Translations under genes and position numbers: made by a program
DNA from: Acetatifactor sp.
Lineage (GTDB): Bacteria; Bacillota; Clostridia; Lachnospirales; Lachnospiraceae
Direction: 5' to 3'
Length of the DNA stretch: 57,737 nt
Assembly: GCA_024693365.1 (NCBI GenBank)
Contig: JAILLF010000046.1
Span: 1-57,737 of the forward strand
The notes under the pieces: model-generated
Told to the model about the DNA's origin: nothing
What the model saw: only the letters and a program-made list of their open reading frames with translations
Database searches by the model: none
Shown here: positions 43,872 through 51,872 of the stretch, piece by piece
Layout: each line of letters begins with the position of its first letter
How positions within the stretch are numbered: the stretch's first letter is position 1

Positions 43872-43905
43872 AAAAAAAAGAAGAGTCTTCAACAGACTCT
43901 TCTTT
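43872..43905 (-). terminator. Terminator of cysK
   Basis: AAAGAAGAGTCT, loop TCAAC, AGACTCTTCTTT: a perfect 12-bp stem with eight A on the plus-strand left side, giving a U-run on the minus strand. It lies 73 nt past the cysK stop codon. Confidence 0.88.
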
Positions 43906-43977
43906 CTATTTTGCCCATTTTTCAAGGTTCTATTCCTTGTGACGTTTCCGTCAGGCAACTGTTATGAAATTCTGTCT

Positions 43978-44880
43978 TTAAATCAAGGCAGTACTAAAAT
44001 ATCTCTCTGCGCGATCTGCCAGCACTGTTGCAATCACTTTATCCTTGCCATACTTTTCTGCCATCTGCTTTGCTGCCCAAACATTGGCACCGGAGGAGGT
44101 TCCAACTAACAATCCCTGCACTCTCGCAAGCTCTCTTGCCGTATTAATCGCATCATCATCGCTGACTTCCACAATGTCGGTAATGATCTTCGTGTCCAGA
44201 ATGTCCGGAATAAAGCCATCTCCGATTCCCTGGATCTGATGCAGGCCTGGTTCGTCACCCAAAAGCGCGCTTACGTTCTTCGGCTCTACGGCCACAACCT
44301 TCATCTCAGGATTTAACTCCAGAAGATACTGTGCGATGCCCTGGAGCGTTCCGCCGCTTCCAATTCCGGAAACAAATACGTCAATTTTCTTATCAAGCTG
44401 CTCCGCGATCTCCCTTGCCGTCGTACGATAATGCATGTCAGGATTTGCGGGGTTTTGGAACTGCTGGGGTACAAAATAGTCATCCGACGCGGAAGCGATC
44501 TCTATCGCCTTTTTAACGCTGCCGTCGATGCTAAGCTTTGGATCCGTAAGAACTAATTCCGCGCCGAGCGCATGAATGATCTTCTTTCTCTCCTCGCTCA
44601 TGTTTTCCGGCATTACGATGATCACTTTGTAACCTTTCCGAACACCGCAAAGCGCCAAACCGATTCCGGTGTTTCCCGACGTAGGTTCTATAATCGTCAT
44701 GCCAGGTTTTAGCTTTCCAGATTTTTCTGCATCCTCGATCATGTTCAACGCGATCCTGTCCTTGATGCTTCCTCCGGGATTCAAGAATTCCGCTTTTGCG
44801 AAGATCTGTAATCCCGTCGACTTTTCCAAGCTCAAAAGGGGCGTGTTGCCGATAAGATCCAATACGTTTGTATAGTACAT
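43978..44880 (-). CDS. cysK: Cysteine synthase (O-acetylserine sulfhydrylase)
   Basis: A 300-residue PLP enzyme that makes cysteine from O-acetylserine and sulfide. The PLP Lys is in NPGGSIKDRIAL, followed by PTSGNTGIGLAL, SGIGSGGTLQGI for the phosphate of PLP, and GLLVGTSSGAN at the C-terminal end. The start is ATG 44880 with GGAGG 9 nt upstream; a frame from 44901 adds seven residues. A 21-nt palindrome in the leader (44907-44927) is a likely operator. It is the last gene of the minus-strand cluster. Confidence 0.95.
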   Translation of the reverse strand: MYYTNVLDLIGNTPLLSLEKSTGLQIFAKAEFLNPGGSIKDRIALNMIEDAEKSGKLKPGMTIIEPTSGNTGIGLALCGVRKGYKVIIVMPENMSEERKKIIHALGAELVLTDPKLSIDGSVKKAIEIASASDDYFVPQQFQNPANPDMHYRTTAREIAEQLDKKIDVFVSGIGSGGTLQGIAQYLLELNPEMKVVAVEPKNVSALLGDEPGLHQIQGIGDGFIPDILDTKIITDIVEVSDDDAINTARELARVQGLLVGTSSGANVWAAKQMAEKYGKDKVIATVLADRAERYFSTALI

Positions 44881-44906
44881 CACTCTATTCCTCCTGTACA
44901 TATTTT

Positions 44907-44927
44907 AATTTACCTCAGAGGTAAATT
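44907..44927. promoter_or_regulatory. Palindromic operator candidate upstream of cysK
   Basis: AATTTACCTC-A-GAGGTAAATT: perfect 10-bp arms around one base, 27 nt upstream of the cysK start. It shares TTTACCTCNGAGGTAAA with the site at 47745-47764. Too AT-rich and without a U-run for a terminator, so a regulator site is more likely. Confidence 0.65.
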
Positions 44928-44936
44928 GCTTTAAAT

Positions 44937-45401
44937 TTATACAAATGCCTTCATCTCTTCCATGAAGTCTTCTTCCACCTTGATCAATTTCTTCGCAAGG
45001 TCATGCGCTTTTTCATCCGCGTCAGGATACTTATTTACGTATTCACTCACGGACTGTATGCCCATGTTGCATCCGTCCATCATCTTCTTTGCAGCTTCCT
45101 GGTTGTTGGGATGCATCAGCATTCCCATTTCAACGCTCATCCAGGAACTGATTTCGGCCATCTTGGGCGGCGTATCCTCCTTACTTCCATAACAGCCAAG
45201 CATGGAAACAATTTCCTTTTCCAACGCCGTATGCTTTTCTCCGTATGCTTCCATCAGACGGCTTAATCTTTCGTCCGTAACAAATTCACGGACCTGTTTT
45301 ACGCTCTTTTGTGCCATCTGACAGCCATTACCGCACTCCTTTAAGAGTTCAACGGTATGCGTTGTCTTTTTGTCAAATTCCTGCTCCTTAACGTTTTCCA
45401 T
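44937..45401 (-). CDS. Four-helix (ferritin-like) protein of unknown function
   Basis: 154 residues, all helical. LKECGNGCQMAQKSVKQVRE, then GEKHTALEKEIVSML, EMGMLMHPNNQEAAKKMMDG and KLIKVEEDFMEEMKAF give regularly spaced Glu, His and Cys, as in the DUF2383/four-helix-bundle group that resembles ferritin. A di-metal site is conceivable but I cannot confirm the ExxH ligands. It lies between the 380-residue membrane protein gene and cysK, in the same direction. Confidence 0.65.
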   Translation of the reverse strand: MENVKEQEFDKKTTHTVELLKECGNGCQMAQKSVKQVREFVTDERLSRLMEAYGEKHTALEKEIVSMLGCYGSKEDTPPKMAEISSWMSVEMGMLMHPNNQEAAKKMMDGCNMGIQSVSEYVNKYPDADEKAHDLAKKLIKVEEDFMEEMKAFV

Positions 45402-45456
45402 AGTGACACCTCCATTTTTCCTTAGTATGTCACCGAAGCAGAAAACTATGCAGGAA

Positions 45457-46599
45457 TTATTCCGTGCTGAGCAGCGTCACCATGTCCAGGATCTTCCACT
45501 CTCCGTCCAAAAGACCATAATACATGCGGAAATTCGTGGTGTCTACCTTCTTCTTTCCCGTCTTTTTCAAGACCATTTCCTTATCAAAAAACACTTCACA
45601 GGAAAAGAATTCCTCATTATAGCGAACGTAATGATCTACCTTTTCATTCTTGAACACAGGGGCATTGTGGTCACTGTACATCCACATGTCTTCCCTGCGG
45701 TAAGTATCCGCAAGCTCCAAATAATAAGAATCCTTAGGGAACATGTCCCTGATGGGCGATACGCTTCCCTTACAGCCCGGAAGGTCAACAGAAAAGAAAT
45801 TCGTGTACCTCTCTGTCTGCTCCAGCACCATCGCCTTAAGATCCTTTGGCATCTCAGTTTCCTCAAATTCCGTAAAGGAAACCTTTGTCAAATCATTTTT
45901 CACGGAAGTCTCAGCATTCATGACTTCACCGTCTTTATTCATGATCTCAACCTTAGGCGCTTCCAGAAGCCCTTCCACGCGATATTTTACGACGCTGGGG
46001 ACCTCTACGTATTCCTTTGCATAAGCAAATTCATCCGACGTCTCAGATCCTTCCAGTCTCTCCCTGTCATCGACCAAAACGCCGTTGATCTTCACCTGAC
46101 AGTTGTCCAGCGCCGTTATCTCTACGGCATGATTGCCCTTGACGGATTTCATTTCCACCTTATCCAAAGACCATTCACTGATCTTTAACAGATTTAAGAA
46201 CAGCGTTTCTGAGGACGTCTCCTTCAGCGTCACGCTGCCAACGACTTCGCCGTCTGCCAGAAGGTCGTATTTCGGCGCGGAAGGGTCTTGTACTCCCCTT
46301 GAAGTCCTATAATCCAAAATCTTACCCGCAACGATCTTCTGGGCCTCTCTGGAAAAGGCTTCCTGCGTCTCAAAACGGGACATCTCGCCGTCGATCGTCA
46401 CATAGGACTCAAGACCTTGCTTCAAAAGCTCTGAGATCACGCCATCCATGGAATGAACCGGCTGACTGTCCTCATAGCGGATCAGGCATTGCTTTACGTA
46501 GCTGACTGCCCGGATCCAAAAGATGATCATTGCGATGACAAACAGGCCATAGAGAACCCAAAACAGCGGAAAACGTTTCTTTGTCGCTTCTTGCTTCAT
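45457..46599 (-). CDS. Membrane-anchored extracytoplasmic protein of unknown function
   Basis: 380 residues. One N-terminal membrane segment (FPLFWVLYGLFVIAMIIFWI), then an extracellular region with several beta-rich repeats (VKINGVLVDDRERLEG, NKDGEVMNAETSVKNDLTKV). I do not recognise the family. The ATG is 3 nt after the glycosidase stop codon, so the two proteins are made together and probably act at the same envelope step. Confidence 0.75.
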   Translation of the reverse strand: MKQEATKKRFPLFWVLYGLFVIAMIIFWIRAVSYVKQCLIRYEDSQPVHSMDGVISELLKQGLESYVTIDGEMSRFETQEAFSREAQKIVAGKILDYRTSRGVQDPSAPKYDLLADGEVVGSVTLKETSSETLFLNLLKISEWSLDKVEMKSVKGNHAVEITALDNCQVKINGVLVDDRERLEGSETSDEFAYAKEYVEVPSVVKYRVEGLLEAPKVEIMNKDGEVMNAETSVKNDLTKVSFTEFEETEMPKDLKAMVLEQTERYTNFFSVDLPGCKGSVSPIRDMFPKDSYYLELADTYRREDMWMYSDHNAPVFKNEKVDHYVRYNEEFFSCEVFFDKEMVLKKTGKKKVDTTNFRMYYGLLDGEWKILDMVTLLSTE

Positions 46600-46602
46600 G
46601 AC

Positions 46603-47703
46603 TTACTCCGCCTCCTTTCCCATGACCACAAAGCCCGTGGGCAATTTCCAGGAGGACGTGGAATAATACAGCGTCACGCTGGTCATCTCATACTTATCCT
46701 TATAATACATGGCAGACGAGCTTCCGCCGTCTAAGTTAGCCGCATTGACCGCGCCATATTCCTCCATAATGCTAAGAAGGTCTGCCGCCGTCGCGCCAAG
46801 ATGTCCGGAAGCACCGCGACCGTCCGTCACCAACATCAAAACCGTGCCGTCGGATCTTTGTCCAATGGCCGTTCTAGGGTTCGCACCACTTCCGTTACCA
46901 CTGATTTCTCTTGCATTACCGTTAATGATCAGCTTCGTGAAATGATTACTGTCACCGTTCTCTTCATCCTTGAAGCTCACCGCGTCGCGGATGCGTTCCG
47001 ACTTGATCACTTCCTCTACCTGTTTTGCCGACATGCCGCCAACGTCCTTGATCACAAGAATGTTGTCTTCGTTAAATCCAACCATGACGTCGCCCTTTTT
47101 CGGGTCATTATACTGAATCTGGCCCTCACAGACCGTAACACCCTTGGGTCGTCCGCCCCAGTTTCCCTCTGAGAAGTATTCTCCCCCGTTAATTCCGGCA
47201 ACTGCATTCGTCTTTTTTACGAGTTCTTCAAGCGTCACGCCGTTTTTACTGTGGTTCATGTCTGACCAAGGATAGATTGTGGACAATTTCACTTTGGAAG
47301 GATCCTTGATCACCATCAGCTTGGCCATGTACGCACGGCCCGTCATTTCTATGATGGCAATCCCGTTTTCGTCAAAATCAAATTCTTCTTCCAACGTGTC
47401 ACTGCTGCCGCCCGGACCTTCTTCCGTGCTCTTGATGACGATCAGATTTGGATCTACGTCCTCCGTTGTCTGAGACATGGCATTCCGATTGGTGATCGCC
47501 AGAATCTCCTCCTCGGAAAAGTACCAGGATGCCAAAAATTGCAATGCTCCCGTCTCCAATATGGTGGAGACAAAAAGATCCCGGGCCGTCTCAGACGGTC
47601 CGTGGCATATGGAGTAAAGCGTATAGTTGAGTCCTGCGAAGGTGATTCCCAAAAAAGTGATGATCACCAACAGGATCCGAAACAAAACTTTCCTGAATTT
47701 CAT
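46603..47703 (-). CDS. Phosphodiester glycosidase family protein (NAGPA-like)
   Basis: 366 residues with an N-terminal membrane segment (ILLVIITFLGITFAGLNYTL), so extracytoplasmic. The catalytic domain has VAGINGGEYFSEGNWGGRP, GANPRTAIGQRSDGTVLMLV, DGRGASGHLGATAADLL and the signature NAANLDGGSSSAMYY. NAGPA-type enzymes cleave GlcNAc-1-phosphodiester bonds; bacterial members are linked to exopolysaccharide or wall glycans. The start has duplicated ribosome-site sequence (ACAAGAGGATAA twice, 47711-47734). It lies 60 nt behind the glycosyltransferase gene. Confidence 0.9.
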   Translation of the reverse strand: MKFRKVLFRILLVIITFLGITFAGLNYTLYSICHGPSETARDLFVSTILETGALQFLASWYFSEEEILAITNRNAMSQTTEDVDPNLIVIKSTEEGPGGSSDTLEEEFDFDENGIAIIEMTGRAYMAKLMVIKDPSKVKLSTIYPWSDMNHSKNGVTLEELVKKTNAVAGINGGEYFSEGNWGGRPKGVTVCEGQIQYNDPKKGDVMVGFNEDNILVIKDVGGMSAKQVEEVIKSERIRDAVSFKDEENGDSNHFTKLIINGNAREISGNGSGANPRTAIGQRSDGTVLMLVTDGRGASGHLGATAADLLSIMEEYGAVNAANLDGGSSSAMYYKDKYEMTSVTLYYSTSSWKLPTGFVVMGKEAE

Positions 47704-47744
47704 AGTTATCCTCTTGTTTATCCTCTTGTACCATAAATCTACAA

Positions 47745-47764
47745 TTTTACCTCTGAGGTAAATT
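47745..47764. promoter_or_regulatory. Palindromic operator candidate upstream of the phosphodiester glycosidase
   Basis: TTTACCTC-T-GAGGTAAA (8-bp perfect arms, one further pair outside), 42 nt upstream of the glycosidase start and touching the glycosyltransferase stop codon. Same 17-bp core as the cysK site, and both leaders then read TATG(G)TACA(A)GAGG. Confidence 0.65.
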
Positions 47765-48819
47765 TACTGTCTGAATACCCAATGTTGCTGGATCCGGAAG
47801 CTGATCATAAACAGTACTACGTCCACGATCACCTTCAGCCAAACCTCCAATGCAGCGCCCGCATCACAAAGAGTGCTGAGCAAAAACACCAATCCGTAGG
47901 AGCACGCCGTCTGAACCGCACACAATGCATAATAGCGTATCAAGGTCTGCTTCATGGGCGCTTCACTCCGGAAGACTGCCTTCCTGTTCAGCGTATAATT
48001 GAACATGGAGGATATGGCCCTCGCAGGAAAGACGGCACATAACAGCTTGATCCATCGCGAAACCTTCTGATCCAGCAAAAACACAAGAAACGTAAAGATC
48101 AGGTAATCTACCAAACAGGATGCCGCAGAACTAAACATAAAGGAAAAGATAATGCCATAGATCCGGAAAGAATCCCGCACGGGATGAAAATGCGTTGATT
48201 TATTTTCCTCGATGTATACCGTTTCGATCACGACTTCGCGGAACTTGATCCTGTCGCGCTTTAGCGCAAAGATCATCTCCGTCTCATATTCGAAGCGTTC
48301 GCCGCGAACCTTCGTCATCATTTCCAAATGTTTGAATGGGATGGCTCTGAGTCCCGTCTGCGTGTCTGACAGTTTTATGCCGCAAAAAAGGCGCAAAACC
48401 ATGCTAGTGATCTTGTTTCCCATCCGATTATGCTTCGGTACGTGAGGCAAGTTAAAATTTCTACAGCCAAAAATCACGTCACCCGTCTCCGCCATCTTTT
48501 CCGCGCAAGCCTTGATGTCTTTTGGCGTATGTTGGTTATCGCCGTCTACGGTTACGACGCCGATCACGTCCTTGCGGTTTTCCAATATATAAGCGAAGGC
48601 CGTCTTCAACGCTCTTCCCTTGCCCTTATTTACCTCATGGGTAAGAACAGTCACCTCGGGATGCGCAGCCGCCTCTTCAAAGGGTCCTTTGTGGGCTTCG
48701 TCGCTTCCGTCATTTACGATAACGATGTCCTCAAAGCCTTCCTTCAGCAGACCCGCAACAACCATATTCAATTTTTCGTCCGGATCTAAGGACGGAAGAA
48801 CAATCGTAATCCCTTTCAT
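47764..48819 (-). CDS. Family 2 glycosyltransferase (DPM1-like) fused to a GtrA flippase-like domain
   Basis: 351 residues. Residues 1-210 are a GT-A glycosyltransferase: VLPSLDPDEKLNMVV, VIVNDGSDE and VVTVDGDNQHTPKDI (DxD-type), resembling polyprenyl-phosphate mannosyl/glucosyl transferases. Residues about 215-351 carry four membrane segments with NYTLNRKAVF and QQHWVFR, a GtrA domain thought to translocate the lipid-linked sugar. The start is ATG 48819 after GGAAGAAATT; the open frame upstream to 48987 is the divergent promoter region. Confidence 0.93.
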   Translation of the reverse strand: MKGITIVLPSLDPDEKLNMVVAGLLKEGFEDIVIVNDGSDEAHKGPFEEAAAHPEVTVLTHEVNKGKGRALKTAFAYILENRKDVIGVVTVDGDNQHTPKDIKACAEKMAETGDVIFGCRNFNLPHVPKHNRMGNKITSMVLRLFCGIKLSDTQTGLRAIPFKHLEMMTKVRGERFEYETEMIFALKRDRIKFREVVIETVYIEENKSTHFHPVRDSFRIYGIIFSFMFSSAASCLVDYLIFTFLVFLLDQKVSRWIKLLCAVFPARAISSMFNYTLNRKAVFRSEAPMKQTLIRYYALCAVQTACSYGLVFLLSTLCDAGAALEVWLKVIVDVVLFMISFRIQQHWVFRQ

Positions 48820-48985
48820 AATTTCTTCCCATGTATTCTTTGTAAGGTTTTGGGATACTTCCACAGAAATCCCATTAGACCATATTATCATTTTTTGTCT
48901 AAAAAGACAATATGGGATTTCACATTTCGGGAAAACGTGGTATGCTGTTGAGGAAACCAAAGACACTTTTGGAAGGATTTTACCC

Positions 48986-50353
48986 ATGAAAAGATTATTT
49001 CAGGCCTTAGAATGCCTGTGTCTCATATTACTTTGCATTCTATGTCATCCCCTTTCCGCTTCTGCGAAGGAACTGACGCCACAAACTTCGGGCAAGGGAA
49101 GCGTCATAACCGTCACGGCCAAGGACGGCTCCCCCATCGGTGCCGTCTACGTCAAGTGGAATAAGGCCGTAACGCCCTATACCCTCATTACGGATTCAGA
49201 GGAACTCCCCTGTGGCGGGAATGGATTCCTTCACGAATTCATTGCCCTTGACAATCCCAGCACCAGCCTGACCTTTCAGATTCCGGGCGAGAAGCCCATG
49301 GGCATCTATGAGATTCGGATTTTTACGGACAATAACGTTCGTGACGACGTCCAGATCTGGGAACCTGTCTGCGAGCGTCCGGATATCCTGCTCATCTCAG
49401 CTCATGCCGACGATGAGATTCTGTTTATGGGCGGCATCATTCCCACCTACGTGCCTCAGGGTGCCAGGGTGCAGGTAGCTTACGTGACGGAGTTCTGGAC
49501 CACAACTCCCGTCAGGGAGCACGAAAAATTGGACGGCCTTTGGGTTGACGGGCTTCGCACCTACCCCGTCTGCGGCAATTTTAAGGATGTTTACTGTGAA
49601 AATCTTGCAGACGCAGAGAAAAAATATGACGTCAATGAAATCACTGCATTTGTCCGGGAGTGTATTGAACGCTTTGAGCCTCAGGTTGTCGTCACGCATG
49701 ACTTTAACGGGGAATACGGTCACGGATTCCATCAGATCACGGCAAAGGCCGTGGCGCAGGCACTGGAGCAGTCTTCCTACGACGTCCCCAAGGCATATTT
49801 CCACCTATATTCAGAGAACAAAATCCACATGGACTTAAACCAGCCCATCGAAGCCATGGGTGGTAAAACCGCCTTGGAAATTGCCAAGGATGCCTATTTA
49901 CGGCATAAATCCCAGCAATGGTGCTGGTTCTACGTATCCGACACGTACAAGTACAGCTGCGCTGACTTTGGCCTGTATAAGACCTCAGTCGGCATTGACG
50001 AAACAAATTCCATGCTGGATCACTTAGAACTGCGCGCTGATCAGGAACGGCGCGAGGAGGAAGAGCGTTTAGAAAAAGAGCGTCTGGAGCGGGAGCGTCT
50101 GGAAAAAGAACAGGCTGAGGCCGCAGAAAAAGAAAAGCTCGCCAAGATTGACGAGCAGTTAGCACAATTTCAAGAGGAAGCAGAAGCCAACGCGCAAAAG
50201 GCCGCGCAGGAACTGGCCGCGCTTGATGAGGAGCTTCAGGCTGCGCGCCTGCGCTCGACGATCCTGATCATCGGCGGCGTCCTTGCCCTTCTCCTCTGCG
50301 CCGGCTTCCTTATCTTTCAACTCCGCCGTGACCGAGAAGAAGACATCACCTAA
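48986..50353 (+). CDS. Secreted, membrane-anchored PIG-L family deacetylase
   Basis: 455 residues. Signal peptide (LECLCLILLCILCHPLSASA), a beta-sandwich of about 110 residues, then a PIG-L/LmbE domain: ISAHADDEILFMGGIIPTY (AHxDDE, with Ala for the usual Pro) and NGEYGHGFHQITAKAVAQ for the zinc site. A charged coiled coil (EERLEKERLERERLEKEQ) of about 70 residues leads to a C-terminal membrane segment (STILIIGGVLALLLCAGFLI). Likely N-deacetylates a surface GlcNAc-containing glycan. ATG 48986 has GGAAGG upstream; TTCACA-N16-TATGCT (about 48920-48950) may be its promoter. It is divergent from the GT2 gene. Confidence 0.9.
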   Translation: MKRLFQALECLCLILLCILCHPLSASAKELTPQTSGKGSVITVTAKDGSPIGAVYVKWNKAVTPYTLITDSEELPCGGNGFLHEFIALDNPSTSLTFQIPGEKPMGIYEIRIFTDNNVRDDVQIWEPVCERPDILLISAHADDEILFMGGIIPTYVPQGARVQVAYVTEFWTTTPVREHEKLDGLWVDGLRTYPVCGNFKDVYCENLADAEKKYDVNEITAFVRECIERFEPQVVVTHDFNGEYGHGFHQITAKAVAQALEQSSYDVPKAYFHLYSENKIHMDLNQPIEAMGGKTALEIAKDAYLRHKSQQWCWFYVSDTYKYSCADFGLYKTSVGIDETNSMLDHLELRADQERREEEERLEKERLERERLEKEQAEAAEKEKLAKIDEQLAQFQEEAEANAQKAAQELAALDEELQAARLRSTILIIGGVLALLLCAGFLIFQLRRDREEDIT

Positions 50354-50385
50354 CGTAACGCACTTTCCGTTATCTCAAAATAATA

Positions 50386-50412
50386 AGGGGACGGTTCTAA
50401 AACCGCCCCCCT
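50386..50412. terminator. Bidirectional terminator between PIG-L and trkH genes
   Basis: GGGGACGGTT pairs with AACCGCCCCC (one A-C mismatch) around CTAA. It lies between convergent genes. The GGGGACGGTT arm recalls the GGGGACGTGTC palindrome family. Confidence 0.75.
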
Positions 50413-50426
50413 TGTCATTTTTCACG

Positions 50427-51869
50427 TTAACGGTTCTTGCTCCACACAAGAGGCGAGAACAGAACGATCATGGGCAGGAGTTCAAGCCTCCCTGCCAGCA
50501 TGTCGAACATCAACACTATTTTGGAGAAAGCGCTAAACTGACTGAAGTTCCCCGTCGGACCAACTAAGGAAAGTCCAGGTCCGATGTTATTGATGGTCGC
50601 GGCTACTGCCGTAAAATTCGTCGTAAAATCAAAGTTATCCAAGCTGATCAGCAAAACGGATCCCGCAAACAACAATGCATAGATCACGACAAACGTATTC
50701 ACGGAACGGATCGTCTCATTCTCCACAACCCTGCCGTCCACCTTGATCGTCTTTACGCCGTGGGGATGCTTGATGGTAAAGATTTCCTTCACGGCCGTCT
50801 TCACCATGATGATGATCCTGGAAACCTTCATGCCGCCGCCCGTACTGCCCGCGCAGGCGCCGCAAAACATGAGAAGCACCAGAATGGAACAGGAAAACGA
50901 CGGCCATTTGTCAAAGTCCGTCGTGGAAAATCCGGTTGTCGTAATGATGGAAGCCACCTGGAAAAAGGAATGCTTTAACGCATCTAAAGGTCCCGGGAAG
51001 AAATGGCGTACGTCATAAGCGATCAGCAATCCACTCGCCAAAATAATGGCAAGGTAAGCCTTTACCTCTTCACAATGCCACACATCCTTAAATCTTCTCA
51101 CCAAAATCAGGTAATAAACGTTAAAGTTCACGCCAAACAGGATCATGAACACGGTGATGATCACCTGCTGCGCGGAGGAATAGGCTCCGGCGCTGGAATT
51201 CAAGACGCCAAATCCTCCCGTGCCCGCAGTAGCAAGACCAATATTCACCGCATCAAACGGACGCATGCCTGCAATCAACAACGACACTATCTCGCACACG
51301 GTCAACGCCGTATACACGCCGTACAGGATGAGCGCCGTATTTTTTACCCTGGGCACCAGTTTTTCCACGGAAGGGCCCGGGCTTTCCGCCTTCATAAGGA
51401 ACATGACGTTGCCGCCCCTCAGCGGGAATACGGCAAGCACAAACACCAGCACGCCCATGCCGCCGATCCAGTGCGTAAAGCTTCTCCAGAACAGGCAACA
51501 CTTTGACAACGCCTCCACGTCGTTTAAGATTGATGCTCCCGTGGTAGTAAATCCGGAGATGGCTTCAAACAAGGCATCCTCCAGATGCGGGATCTCTTTG
51601 CTGATCCAAAAGGGCAATGCCCCAAAAATACTGAGTGCGATCCAGCTCACGGAAACGCTCACAAAGCCTTCCGTCGCATAGAAATCGTATCGTTTGGGCT
51701 TTCGGATCACCATCAGAATGCCCAGCGCCATGCTGATCGCAGCACAGATTAAAAACGAAATTGCGCTTTTTTCCCCACAGATAAATCCAATCAGCATCGG
51801 CAGGCACAAAAAGACGCTTTCAAAACACAATACTGCCCCAAGGACGTATCGTATCATGGAATGGTTCAT
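50427..51869 (-). CDS. trkH: Trk/Ktr potassium uptake transmembrane subunit
   Basis: 480 residues, with about ten membrane segments and four P-loop-like filter regions (ISGFTTTGASIL, GLATAGTGGFGVL, ITTTGFSTTDFD, TINNIGPGLSLVG). TrkH carries K+ under control of the TrkA gating ring. The start is 3 nt after the trkA stop, with GGAGGAATAAGCG before ATG. CGACAGSTGGGMKVSRI is typical of TrkH. Confidence 0.96.
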   Translation of the reverse strand: MNHSMIRYVLGAVLCFESVFLCLPMLIGFICGEKSAISFLICAAISMALGILMVIRKPKRYDFYATEGFVSVSVSWIALSIFGALPFWISKEIPHLEDALFEAISGFTTTGASILNDVEALSKCCLFWRSFTHWIGGMGVLVFVLAVFPLRGGNVMFLMKAESPGPSVEKLVPRVKNTALILYGVYTALTVCEIVSLLIAGMRPFDAVNIGLATAGTGGFGVLNSSAGAYSSAQQVIITVFMILFGVNFNVYYLILVRRFKDVWHCEEVKAYLAIILASGLLIAYDVRHFFPGPLDALKHSFFQVASIITTTGFSTTDFDKWPSFSCSILVLLMFCGACAGSTGGGMKVSRIIIMVKTAVKEIFTIKHPHGVKTIKVDGRVVENETIRSVNTFVVIYALLFAGSVLLISLDNFDFTTNFTAVAATINNIGPGLSLVGPTGNFSQFSAFSKIVLMFDMLAGRLELLPMIVLFSPLVWSKNR

Positions 51870-51872
51870 CGC

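Noticed and set aside
47745..47764. Terminator after the glycosyltransferase
   Set aside because: The palindrome is AT-rich, has a one-base centre and no U-run, and is shared with the cysK leader, so an operator is more likely.
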